In this document: positions 7,206-13,869 of the stretch, piece after piece
Layout of the letters: each line of letters begins with the position of its first letter
How positions within the stretch are numbered: position 1 is the first letter of the stretch
Source of the DNA: Clostridiales bacterium
Lineage (GTDB): Bacteria > Bacillota > Clostridia > Caldicoprobacterales > DTU083
DNA length: 38,325 nucleotides
Assembly (NCBI GenBank): GCA_012512335.1
Contig: JAAZEK010000197.1
Coordinates: forward strand, 1-38,325
Reading direction: 5' to 3'
Notes under the pieces: generated by a model
The model's input: the letters and a program-made list of their open reading frames with translations, nothing else
Told to the model about the DNA's origin: nothing
Database searches by the model: none
Program-made: the position numbers and the translations under genes

Positions 7206-7644
7206 AAAACTAGATCCTTTCAGTATTTACACATCATTAGTCGTAGTTAGATAATCTACAAATTGAACCTAAATAATACTACATCATATTCTATGACGTT
7301 TTTTACCATAGAAAGTTCCATGGGATCGTTTCTTACTTGCCAACTATTAATTATATATTATTTTGGACTCGTTTTCAATTAGTAAATCAACGTCTCAGCA
7401 ATCTTAGAGTAATAACTGTTCACATCCAAAATAATAAATCATATGTAAGGAGCCTTTGCAGGAACGATTATCAATCTTAGCGAATATCAGCAGAAAATGC
7501 GTTAAGCACCTTTCACTGTCTGAACGAAGTGAGTTTGGAAGATGTAGGATTTTCAGCTGAGATGAGCTCTAGATTGATTCGTGATGGCAACAGTGACTGG
7601 AATATATTTATTATTTTGATTTCCCAGTGAACAGTCACTAATAA
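7206..7644. other. 439-bp intergenic gap with MITE copy C
   Basis: The half next to the LtaS-type gene (7206-7414) is AT-rich and must carry that gene's promoter, but I could not fix a -35/-10 pair. It contains an inverted repeat TTCTATG/CATAGAA (7289-7295 and 7307-7313) roughly 100 bases before the LtaS start. The other half is the MITE at 7415-7635, which ends 9 bases from the azlD stop codon. No gene is visible. Confidence 0.6.
7415..7635 (+). mobile_element. MITE-like element, copy C (full length, 221 bp)
   Basis: The reference copy of the family. It starts with ACTGTTCAC (7415-7423) and ends with the exact complement GTGAACAGT (7627-7635). Just inside each terminal repeat lies AAAATAATAAAT or its complement, so the imperfect inverted repeats reach about 25 bp. 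The middle contains further short inverted repeats, for example CAGCTGAGATGAGCT and TTTCACT/AGTGAG. The longest open frames are trivial, so it is a non-autonomous element or a structured repeat. It lies between the azlD 3' end and the LtaS promoter region. No target-site duplication is evident. Confidence 0.88.
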
Positions 7645-7962
7645 CTAGAGCAATTGAAGTAATGCTGATGCAATAATTCCTGTTAGAATTGTCAGGAGCA
7701 AATTTTTAGTCTTAAATGCTACCAGTATGCAGGGGAGTGCGGCAATTAAGGTGGTGTTATCCAAGGAAAAGGATAAATTGCCATTGGGCATAAAAAGGCT
7801 GGGGAAGAGTAGTGCGGATAACACAGCTATTGGAATTTGTTTCAGCCAGCGGATAACCAGCGGTGGTAGATTTAAGCGTGACAGCACCACTAAGGGAAGA
7901 AGCCTAGGAAGTTGGGTGACAATACTCATGCCTATAATTATATAAATCATATCTGATCTCAT
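7645..7962 (-). CDS. azlD: AzlD-family branched-chain amino acid transport subunit
   Basis: A 105-residue integral membrane protein of the AzlD family, with about four hydrophobic segments. With the larger AzlC it forms an exporter of branched-chain amino acids (Bacillus subtilis AzlCD confers 4-azaleucine resistance; BrnFE is the related pair in Corynebacterium). The family pattern TQLPRLLPLVVLSR near the N-terminus and a C-terminal run of small and hydrophobic residues are present. I place the start at ATG 7962, which overlaps the azlC stop codon as ATGA and implies translational coupling; a GTG four codons upstream lacks a properly spaced ribosome binding site. Confidence 0.9.
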   Translation of the reverse strand: MRSDMIYIIIGMSIVTQLPRLLPLVVLSRLNLPPLVIRWLKQIPIAVLSALLFPSLFMPNGNLSFSLDNTTLIAALPCILVAFKTKNLLLTILTGIIASALLQLL

Positions 7963-8627
7963 TTGTCCAACCACGCTCCTAATGTAGCTGCTAATACAGT
8001 TGCAACAATTATATTAAAATTATCCTTAAGAAGAAATACTAATACCACAGACAAGATGCCAGCAGCCAGGGATACCAGGATATCGGATTTACCTTTTAGT
8101 TGAGTGAATATAAGTCCTATAAACATAGCGGGAAGAGCAAAATCCAATCCCCATTTTTGAGGGTCGGAAATAGAATTGCCCAATAAACAGCCTAAAACAG
8201 TACAAGCAATCCAGCTGCCATGAGCGAGATTGTTTAATGCAAAATAAAACCATTTAGATGCCTTCCCAGTTGAAGCCTCAGGATAACCAGCTGCATATGT
8301 TTCATCGGTAATTTCTAGGCTGATAAGGGCAAGGGAGCCTGTTGATAAATGCTTCAAGAGTGGTGATAGTGAGGCACTCATAAGCATATGCCTCAGGTTC
8401 ACGAGAAAAGTGGTACCAATAATTGCTATGGCAGAAGCGTTGGCGGCTATCATAGCCGATGCTATAAATTGTGCAGAGCCTGCATAAACCAAGAGAGATA
8501 AAAAGAAGACATCAACCCAAGTTAAGCCCTGTTGAGCAGCCATTATTCCAAAGGCCAAACCTAGTGGAATATAGCCAAGAGCCACGGGAGTTGCTGCCTT
8601 CCATCCCTTTAAAATTTCTTTTTTCAA
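7959..8627 (-). CDS. azlC: AzlC-family branched-chain amino acid exporter
   Basis: The large subunit (222 residues) of an AzlCD-type branched-chain amino acid exporter, with six or more transmembrane segments. The family motifs GYIPLGLAFGIMA (N-terminal), YAGSAQFIA and NLRHMLMSASL are all clear. I chose TTG 8627 because GGAGAAG ends six bases before it and homologues typically begin with a short charged helix before ALGYIP; an ATG seven codons earlier (8648) has no ribosome binding site and would lie only about 12 bases from the predicted transcription start. It lies downstream of rex but has its own likely promoter, so it may be expressed both with and without the nfn-rex unit. Confidence 0.9.
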   Translation of the reverse strand: MKKEILKGWKAATPVALGYIPLGLAFGIMAAQQGLTWVDVFFLSLLVYAGSAQFIASAMIAANASAIAIIGTTFLVNLRHMLMSASLSPLLKHLSTGSLALISLEITDETYAAGYPEASTGKASKWFYFALNNLAHGSWIACTVLGCLLGNSISDPQKWGLDFALPAMFIGLIFTQLKGKSDILVSLAAGILSVVLVFLLKDNFNIIVATVLAATLGAWLDK

Positions 8628-8666
8628 TAGAATCTTCTCCAACTTCATTTATAATCAATAAACCAT

Positions 8667-8695
8667 ATCATAATCGAAAATAGAGGAGAAGGCAA
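8667..8695 (-). promoter_or_regulatory. Likely azlC promoter
   Basis: On the minus strand, TTGCCT (complement of 8690-8695) and TATGAT (complement of 8667-8672) are separated by 17 bases, a good vegetative sigma factor match (4/6 and 5/6). It lies within the 93-base gap between rex and azlC. Confidence 0.55.
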
Positions 8696-8741
8696 TCACA
8701 AATCATAAGCAAGTAAATAGTATTGATGATTTTTCAAAATC

Positions 8742-9383
8742 TTATATATTATCATGTAGCCTATCATTTAAATGCTTTAGCAGTTGATCCAAGGAAGAGA
8801 ACCAATCTTCATTATATATCATAACATTATCTGGTACCTTCAACTGAACTGGAGCAAAGTTCCAAATAGCCATAACACCACTTTTGACAAGTATGCTGCA
8901 AATTTCCTGTGCTGAAGGAGCAGGTACGGATATAATTCCAATTCGTACCTTCATCCTTTCGCACAAATTACTCAACTTATCCACTGAGAAAACTTGCTTA
9001 CCATTGATACTTTCACCAACAACTGATTCATCAGTATCGAAAGCTGCTACTATATTCATCCCATGCTTAGCAAATCCTTTGTAATGGAGTAATACTTGGC
9101 CAATATTTCCTGCGCCTACAAGAACTGCACTCTTTGTATCTCGATAACCAAGAAATTGCTCTATGGAAAATATAAGATCCTGGGTAATATATCCAATTCG
9201 GGGCCGTCCACCTGCACTGACTGAAGCTAAATCTTTTCTTACGAGCACATCATTTAAGTCTAAGGCTTCTGCAATGGCTGTTGCAGATACATTTGTTGGA
9301 CCGTCACTAGGCAATGACCTTAGATAGCTTAGATACAACGGTAGTCGCTGTATGGTTTGTCGGGAGGCGGTCTTATAAGCCAT
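8742..9383 (-). CDS. rex: Redox-sensing transcriptional repressor Rex
   Basis: A 213-residue Rex repressor, normal length. It senses the NADH/NAD+ ratio: NADH binding releases it from DNA upstream of fermentation and electron-transfer genes. Residues 1-80 are the winged-helix DNA-binding domain (RLPLYLSYL, SATAIAEAL, VRKDLASVS, GRPRIGY). Residues 85-210 are a Rossmann fold with VLVGAGNIGQVLL (glycines at 90-95) and the acidic end of the second strand in AAFDTDES that selects NAD(H). The start is ATG 9383, with AAAGGAG inside the end of nfnB, so it is cotranscribed and probably translationally linked with nfnAB, suggesting that this Rex monitors the pyridine nucleotide pool that NfnAB sets. 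Confidence 0.96.
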   Translation of the reverse strand: MAYKTASRQTIQRLPLYLSYLRSLPSDGPTNVSATAIAEALDLNDVLVRKDLASVSAGGRPRIGYITQDLIFSIEQFLGYRDTKSAVLVGAGNIGQVLLHYKGFAKHGMNIVAAFDTDESVVGESINGKQVFSVDKLSNLCERMKVRIGIISVPAPSAQEICSILVKSGVMAIWNFAPVQLKVPDNVMIYNEDWFSSLDQLLKHLNDRLHDNI

Positions 9384-9385
9384 TT

Positions 9386-10786
9386 TTATTCTCCTTTACT
9401 TGTGATGAACTCATCTATTGCAGCAGCAGCTGCCTTTCCTGCTCCCATTGCAAGTATTACTGTAGCAGCACCTGTAACGGCATCACCACCAGCGTAAACG
9501 CCTTCGCGAGATGTTAATCCAGTATCCTCCTCAACAATGATTCCGCCCCATTTATGAGTTTCAAGGCCTTTAGTTGTGGACTTGATCAAAGGATTGGGAG
9601 AGGTACCTATAGACATAATTACGCTATCTACATCCAAATCAAATTCACTATTTGGAATTGGAACAGGTCGGGCTCTACCAGAGTCGTCTGGCTCACTAAG
9701 CTCCATTTTTTCACATCTGATTTTTTGGGTCCAGCCTTTTTCATCACCTAGTATTTCAGTGGGGCTAGTTAGGAACATGAACTCTATGCCTTCTTCCTTG
9801 GCATGTTCAATTTCCTCCAGTCTTGCAGGTAATTCCTTTTCTGTTCGTCGATAGATAATCGATACATCGGCACCAAGGCGTTTTGCACATCTTGCAGCAT
9901 CCATAGCAACATTTCCACCACCTACTACCGCAACCTTATTACCTGTGTGGATGGGTGTAGAGCTATGGTCTTCATAAGCCTTCATTAGATTTACACGGGT
10001 TAGAAATTCATTAGCAGAATAAACACCATTTAGGTTTTCACCTGGTATATTCATGAATCTAGGAAGTCCAGCACCAGAGCCGATAAATACAGCTTCAAAA
10101 GCATAATCTTTCATAAGCTCATCAATGGATAAAACCTTTCCGATAACCATGTTGGTAGCGATTTTTACTCCTAGATCCTTTAGTGTGTCAATTTCCTTTT
10201 GTACAATTGCTTTTGGAAGACGAAATTCAGGAATTCCATATACCAAAACCCCACCTGATACATGTAATGCCTCAAATATAGTAACTTGATAGCCTTTCTT
10301 AGCAAGCACTCCAGCGCAAGCAAGACCAGAAGGTCCAGAACCAACTACAGCTACTTTATGGCCGTTTGAAGCTGGTTTTTCTACCTTTTCATTGTTGTTT
10401 GCCATATGATAATCTGCTACAAAACGCTCTAATCTACCAATTGCTACTGGTTCACCTTTGATTCCTCGAACGCATACCTGCTCACATTGTGACTCTTGGG
10501 GGCATACTCTGCCGCAAACAGCAGGCAATGAGTTGGAGTGGCTGATTATCTCATAGGCGGCTTCAAAATTACCTTCAGCTGTTTCCTTTATAAATGCAGG
10601 AATATCTATTCCCACGGGGCAACCACCAACGCATGGTTTATGCTTGCATTGCAAACAACGTTTTGCTTCGTCAATTGCCTGTTCAGGAGTATATCCAAGG
10701 GCAACCTCAAGGAAGTTACTGTTTCGCACATTTGGATCTTGTGCTGGCATTTCATTCTTCTTCATTGCCATATTGAATTTTGCCAT
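9386..10786 (-). CDS. nfnB: NfnB, NADPH-binding subunit of electron-bifurcating transhydrogenase
   Basis: A 466-residue large subunit of NADH-dependent reduced ferredoxin:NADP+ oxidoreductase, homologous to the glutamate synthase small subunit. N-terminal cysteine motifs CLQCKHKPCVGGCP and CGRVCPQESQCEQVC bind two [4Fe-4S] clusters. Residues 170-205 hold the FAD fold (VVGSGPSGLACAG), 310-340 the NADPH fold (VVGGGNVAMDAARCA), and the C-terminus has the FAD-contacting GGDAVTGAATVI. With NfnA it couples NADH and reduced ferredoxin oxidation to reduction of two NADP+, or the reverse. The start is ATG 10786, preceded by GGAGGTTG and one base from the nfnA stop; the open frame extends 43 codons further upstream, but that part overlaps nfnA and is not coding. 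Confidence 0.95.
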   Translation of the reverse strand: MAKFNMAMKKNEMPAQDPNVRNSNFLEVALGYTPEQAIDEAKRCLQCKHKPCVGGCPVGIDIPAFIKETAEGNFEAAYEIISHSNSLPAVCGRVCPQESQCEQVCVRGIKGEPVAIGRLERFVADYHMANNNEKVEKPASNGHKVAVVGSGPSGLACAGVLAKKGYQVTIFEALHVSGGVLVYGIPEFRLPKAIVQKEIDTLKDLGVKIATNMVIGKVLSIDELMKDYAFEAVFIGSGAGLPRFMNIPGENLNGVYSANEFLTRVNLMKAYEDHSSTPIHTGNKVAVVGGGNVAMDAARCAKRLGADVSIIYRRTEKELPARLEEIEHAKEEGIEFMFLTSPTEILGDEKGWTQKIRCEKMELSEPDDSGRARPVPIPNSEFDLDVDSVIMSIGTSPNPLIKSTTKGLETHKWGGIIVEEDTGLTSREGVYAGGDAVTGAATVILAMGAGKAAAAAIDEFITSKGE

Positions 10787-10787
10787 T

Positions 10788-11630
10788 TTATTCAACCTCC
10801 TTGTCGTAAAGGTTACAGACCTCTTCATGAGCTTTTTTTTCAAAAGACTTGTATGTGGCAGCTCGAGCCATTGCTTCATCAAAATCAACTTCATGGGCGT
10901 TAAAATCCGGACCATCTACACAGGCAAATTTCGTTTTTCCCCCTACAGAAAGACGACAACCTCCGCACATACCAGTACCATCAATCATTACAGGATTCAT
11001 GCTAGCTACTGTATCTACTTCATACTCTTTTGTTAGTGCACTTACAAACTTCATCATTATAAGAGGACCAATGGTAATAACCTGATCATACTTTTCGCCA
11101 CTATCAAGCAGCTCTTTCAGAGCGTTGGTGACAACCCCTTTTTCACCGTAGCTACCGTCATCAGTCATTATTATAAGTTTGCTACTCACTTGCTTAAATT
11201 CATCTTCCAATATTAACAAGTCCTTGTTTCGGAAGCCAACAATAGCATGAACCTCGCAACCCTGATCATGAAGCTTCTTAGCAACGGGGTAGGCTATTGC
11301 GCACCCTACACCACCACCTACAACAGCTACCTTTTTTAAGCCTTCAGTTTCTGTTGCTTTACCTAGAGGTCCAACAAAGTCATGAAGGGAATCGCCTTCA
11401 TTTAATTGATTAAGGGCTTCTGTAGAGCCACCAACAATTTGAAATATTATAGAAACTGTACCTTTCTCTCTATCATAATCAGCAATGGTTAGAGGGACCC
11501 TCTCTCCATTCTCATCAATACGAAGGATGATAAACTGACCAGGTTCTGCTTTTTTTGCTATTAGCGGTGCTGAAATTTCCATCCTGGTAACAGTAGGATT
11601 CAGCTCGGTTTTCTTAACTATTTGATACAT
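10788..11630 (-). CDS. nfnA: NfnA, NAD(H)/[2Fe-2S] subunit of electron-bifurcating transhydrogenase
   Basis: A 280-residue small subunit with ferredoxin-NADP reductase fold. Residues 1-95 are the FAD-binding barrel (ERVPLTIADYD; GGSTEALNQL), residues 100-220 the NAD-binding domain (VAVVGGGVGCAIAYPV), and the C-terminal part holds the [2Fe-2S] site MIDGTGMCGGCR...FACVDGPDF, in which an Asp and three Cys are the ligands in the Thermotoga NfnA structure. The start ATG follows AAGGAGGAAA. It is the first gene of the nfnA-nfnB-rex unit. I found no good match to a canonical Rex operator (TTGTTAA-N4-TTAACAA or TTGTGAA-N6-TTCACAA) in its upstream region. Confidence 0.95.
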   Translation of the reverse strand: MYQIVKKTELNPTVTRMEISAPLIAKKAEPGQFIILRIDENGERVPLTIADYDREKGTVSIIFQIVGGSTEALNQLNEGDSLHDFVGPLGKATETEGLKKVAVVGGGVGCAIAYPVAKKLHDQGCEVHAIVGFRNKDLLILEDEFKQVSSKLIIMTDDGSYGEKGVVTNALKELLDSGEKYDQVITIGPLIMMKFVSALTKEYEVDTVASMNPVMIDGTGMCGGCRLSVGGKTKFACVDGPDFNAHEVDFDEAMARAATYKSFEKKAHEEVCNLYDKEVE

Positions 11631-11776
11631 ATAGTTTCCTCCTTAATAAATAATTATGAATGCTTCCAATTAGGAAGTCTTATTCTATAAACTCATATAC
11701 AGTACTCACATAAGAGGTAGATACTGATATAATTTTAACAATCTTTTTTTGATAAAATTAAGAATTTTCGACATAT

Positions 11777-11804
11777 ATCAATTAAACGATATCGATATAT
11801 TGAT
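11777..11804. promoter_or_regulatory. Nested palindrome ATCAAT-N16-ATTGAT containing ATATCGATAT
   Basis: The outer 6-bp arms at 11777-11782 and 11799-11804 enclose the perfect 10-bp palindrome ATATCGATAT (11789-11798). The same 10-mer recurs at 11914-11923. A pair of identical palindromes about 125 bp apart, some 12 helical turns, in a divergent promoter region suggests a DNA-binding protein; which one is unknown. Confidence 0.4.
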
Positions 11805-11854
11805 TTTTGTAAATAAAGTCATATAAAGCAATTATCTTACACAAAACACTGTAT

Positions 11855-11876
11855 TATAACAGCTTTACCTGTTATA
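11855..11876. promoter_or_regulatory. Perfect dyad TATAACAG-N6-CTGTTATA
   Basis: Both 8-bp arms match perfectly around a 6-base spacer (CTTTAC). It lies midway between the two ATATCGATAT sites. It does not resemble the known Rex, CcpA or Fnr consensus. It could be an operator or a short hairpin in a long leader of nfnA. Confidence 0.4.
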
Positions 11877-11913
11877 TAACTCATTTATAACTCAAAAATT
11901 TATCAACTAGCCT

Positions 11914-11923
11914 ATATCGATAT
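11914..11923. promoter_or_regulatory. Second copy of palindrome ATATCGATAT
   Basis: Identical to 11789-11798. It lies about 94 bases upstream of the -35 box of the short-chain dehydrogenase promoter. A putative operator half of a two-site arrangement; the factor is unknown. Confidence 0.35.
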
Positions 11924-12016
11924 TATAATCCAGTAAGGAAATCAAGTCAATAGCTTAGCATAAAATGTTGAATAAAATGATATTAGATAAAAAATAAAAG
12001 AAATTACAAAAGGTAG

Positions 12017-12045
12017 TTGACAAAAATATAACGATAGACTAATAT
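12017..12045 (+). promoter_or_regulatory. Promoter of the short-chain dehydrogenase gene
   Basis: A consensus -35 box TTGACA (12017-12022), a 17-base spacer and -10 box TAATAT (12040-12045). The predicted transcript start near 12052 leaves a leader of about 50 bases before the GGAGGAG ribosome binding site of the gene at 12105. Confidence 0.75.
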
Positions 12046-12104
12046 ATGAACCGAAAGTAATGATAATAAAAAATAATTATTTAACTATTAGGAGGAGACT
12101 TAAA

Positions 12105-12878
12105 ATGTCAATTAAGAATTTATTCGATTTAACAGGAAGAGTAGTAGTTATAACAGGTGCATCTTCAGGACTAGGAGTTCAAATGGCAAAAGCATATGCT
12201 AAGCATGGTGCAAATATTGCTATCATGGCACGTCGTAAGGAAAAGCTTGAAGCTGTAGCAGCGGAAATTCGTACTCTTGGAGTAAAATGTTTGCCAGTTA
12301 CATGTGATGTAACTGATACAAATGCCATTATAGAAGCTGTTGAAATAATTGAAAAAGAATACGGCAAGGTAGATATAGTAGTAAATAATGCAGGTACAGG
12401 ATATGTTGGACCAGCAGTAGAGATGAAAGACGAAGATTGGAACTGGAATGTTGAATTGGATCTGAATAGTGTATTTAAAGTATCCAGAGAATTCGCAAAA
12501 GGCATGATAAAAAACAATTATGGACGGATAATTAACATTTCATCAATGTATGGTATGGTTGGAAACATGGCTCTTCCAAGTGCTGGCTACCATGCTGCTA
12601 AGGGTGGTGTTCTCAATCTGACAAGAGCTTTGGCGGCGGAGTGGGCATCACATGGTATTACAGTTAACTGCATTTGCCCAGGTTATTTTGAAACCGAGCT
12701 AACTGGGGACACATTAAATACTGACTCTTTCTCTACTTATATGAAAGCGACAGTACCTTTAGGACGATATGGAAACGAAGGAGAACTTGATTCTACAGCT
12801 GTGTATCTAGCCTCTGATGCGTCTGCTTATGTAACAGGTGTAATAATTCCTGTAGATGGTGGATATACCTGCGTATAA
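12105..12878 (+). CDS. Short-chain dehydrogenase/reductase (SDR)
   Basis: A 257-residue classical SDR. The cofactor motif TGASSGLG (residues 17-24), the NNAG motif (near residue 92), catalytic Ser in NISSMYGM and the YHAAK active-site pair (Tyr and Lys) are all present, as is the C-terminal PVDGGYT typical of the family. The basic MARRKEKL after the second strand suggests NADP(H) preference. It most resembles the 3-oxoacyl-ACP reductase or gluconate 5-dehydrogenase branches, but the substrate cannot be assigned. I chose ATG 12105 because AGGAGGAG lies seven to ten bases before it; an ATG at 12060 in frame has no ribosome binding site and would encode a non-conserved leader. A single-gene transcript divergent from nfnAB, possibly linked through NADPH supply. 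Confidence 0.92.
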   Translation: MSIKNLFDLTGRVVVITGASSGLGVQMAKAYAKHGANIAIMARRKEKLEAVAAEIRTLGVKCLPVTCDVTDTNAIIEAVEIIEKEYGKVDIVVNNAGTGYVGPAVEMKDEDWNWNVELDLNSVFKVSREFAKGMIKNNYGRIINISSMYGMVGNMALPSAGYHAAKGGVLNLTRALAAEWASHGITVNCICPGYFETELTGDTLNTDSFSTYMKATVPLGRYGNEGELDSTAVYLASDASAYVTGVIIPVDGGYTCV

Positions 12879-12960
12879 GAGATTAAAGCCGTTGGCTTAA
12901 ATCTCGGAATTCGGAAGTCAGAAGTCAGAATTTTGAAAACAGAAACATAAGTCAGAACAA

Positions 12961-12989
12961 GACAGTTCATATGAACTGTCTATTTTTTT
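12961..12989 (+). terminator. Rho-independent terminator after the SDR gene
   Basis: A perfect 20-bp palindrome (GACAGTTCAT/ATGAACTGTC, 12961-12980) is followed by TATTTTTTT. An additional hairpin without a T-tract, GAGATTAAAGCC/GGCTTAAATCTC with one bulge, lies directly after the stop codon (12879-12905). Confidence 0.9.
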
Positions 12990-13000
12990 CTAAATAATGC

Positions 13001-13034
13001 TTGACAGTATATTAAAGGGTTTATAGAATATAAT
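13001..13034 (+). promoter_or_regulatory. Promoter of the cbiMQO operon
   Basis: A consensus -35 TTGACA (13001-13006) is followed by TATAGA (13023-13028, 16-base spacer) and an overlapping TATAAT (13029-13034, spacer 22). The first pair has the better spacing, the second the better -10. The resulting leader is only about 35-45 bases, too short to hold a cobalamin or NiCo riboswitch. Confidence 0.6.
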
Positions 13035-13036
13035 AG

Positions 13037-13059
13037 TAAATGCAAATGATATGCATTTA
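13037..13059. promoter_or_regulatory. Fur-family-like operator upstream of cbiM
   Basis: A 23-bp dyad TAAATGCA-N7-TGCATTTA with perfect 8-bp arms. Centred on one G, it reads as a 7-1-7 site TGCAAAT-G-ATATGCA. Outer AAAT/ATTT and inner AAT/AT bases coincide with the Gram-positive Zur box (AAATCGTAAT-N-ATTACGATTT), although the central CGT/ACG is GCA/TGC here. It covers the expected transcription start, so a bound protein would repress. The regulator is inferred, not known. Confidence 0.5.
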
Positions 13060-13076
13060 GAAAACTGGAGGGTAGT

Positions 13077-13853
13077 ATGAGTCATATACATTTACCAGAT
13101 GGTGTGTTGCCACCTATATGGTGGATACTAGGTTTTGTTTTATCTTTTATTTTGCTATGGTTTTTTGCTAGGAGGATACAAGGTGATGAAGCGCGCAAGA
13201 AAATCCCTTTTGTAGGGGTTATAAGCGCATTAATGCTTATATTCATGTCCATTCCTTTGGGGTTCTTGCCAGTTCATCTCAGTCTGGCAGTCTTATGTGG
13301 TATATTAGCAGGTCCAGGGCTGGGCTTCATAGCGGTATTTGTTGTTAATACAATTTTGGCATTAATGGGTCATGGAGGCTTTACTACAATAGGCATAAAC
13401 ACATTGCTTATGGGAGGGGAAGCCATCATAGGCTATTATATCTTTAAAGCCTTATCCAAGAAAATAAATTATACATCATCCGCCATAACAGCCAATGTTG
13501 TAGCGCTACTTTTATCTACAGTCTTAATGGTGCTTATAGTAGGATCTACGGTGGGTTTGATTGAAGCTTTACCTCTTCACAACCATGATCACGATCATGA
13601 CCATGAAATTGTTAGTCATGAACATGGAAATGAATCATCTGATAACGACCATGATCATGAAAGTCATAGTCACGATGACGAACATGAAAAATCTGAATTG
13701 GAAGGTTTTAATTTTCTATCTCTTAGCGGATGGAGTGCTGTGATTATTGTAATTTTGTCTGGTATTCTTATAGAGTCTTTGGTTACTGGGCTAATTATCC
13801 GATTTTTTTCCAAAGTCAGGCCAGATTTTATTGATTCCGCTCATTTAACATAA
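13077..13853 (+). CDS. cbiM: CbiM-type substrate-specific component of an ECF metal transporter
   Basis: A 258-residue membrane S-component of a cobalt/nickel-type ECF transporter. The N-terminus HIHLPDG corresponds to the conserved metal-binding N-terminal segment of CbiM/NikM (MHI-x-[DE]G), and six to seven transmembrane helices follow, with GHGG near residue 98. Residues 168-203 form a loop with 12 histidines and many acidic residues, inserted before the last helix; no separate CbiN/NikN gene is present. It starts an operon with cbiQ and cbiO. The metal is uncertain: cobalt or nickel is usual for the family, but the His-rich loop and Zur-like operator make zinc a possibility. Start ATG follows GGAGGG. 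Confidence 0.9.
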   Translation: MSHIHLPDGVLPPIWWILGFVLSFILLWFFARRIQGDEARKKIPFVGVISALMLIFMSIPLGFLPVHLSLAVLCGILAGPGLGFIAVFVVNTILALMGHGGFTTIGINTLLMGGEAIIGYYIFKALSKKINYTSSAITANVVALLLSTVLMVLIVGSTVGLIEALPLHNHDHDHDHEIVSHEHGNESSDNDHDHESHSHDDEHEKSELEGFNFLSLSGWSAVIIVILSGILIESLVTGLIIRFFSKVRPDFIDSAHLT

Positions 13854-13869
13854 AGGAGAGCAAATTGAA

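Larger units (their letters stand above)
11631..12104. other. 474-bp divergent AT-rich regulatory region
   Basis: This gap separates the divergent nfnA and short-chain dehydrogenase genes. It contains no gene. It holds two copies of the palindrome ATATCGATAT (11789-11798 and 11914-11923), a dyad TATAACAG-N6-CTGTTATA between them, and a strong promoter for the dehydrogenase near its right end. No convincing nfnA promoter could be fixed; TATAGA on the minus strand near 11683-11690 is the best -10 candidate but its -35 is poor. Confidence 0.6.

Noticed and set aside
10787-10915. N-terminal extension of nfnB by 43 residues
   Set aside because: The extension overlaps the nfnA coding sequence in another frame, whereas ATG 10786 has a GGAGG ribosome binding site and matches the family N-terminus.
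12990-13076. Cobalamin or NiCo riboswitch upstream of cbiM
   Set aside because: The leader between promoter and start codon is only about 40 bases and lacks the conserved riboswitch motifs; a protein-binding dyad explains it better.
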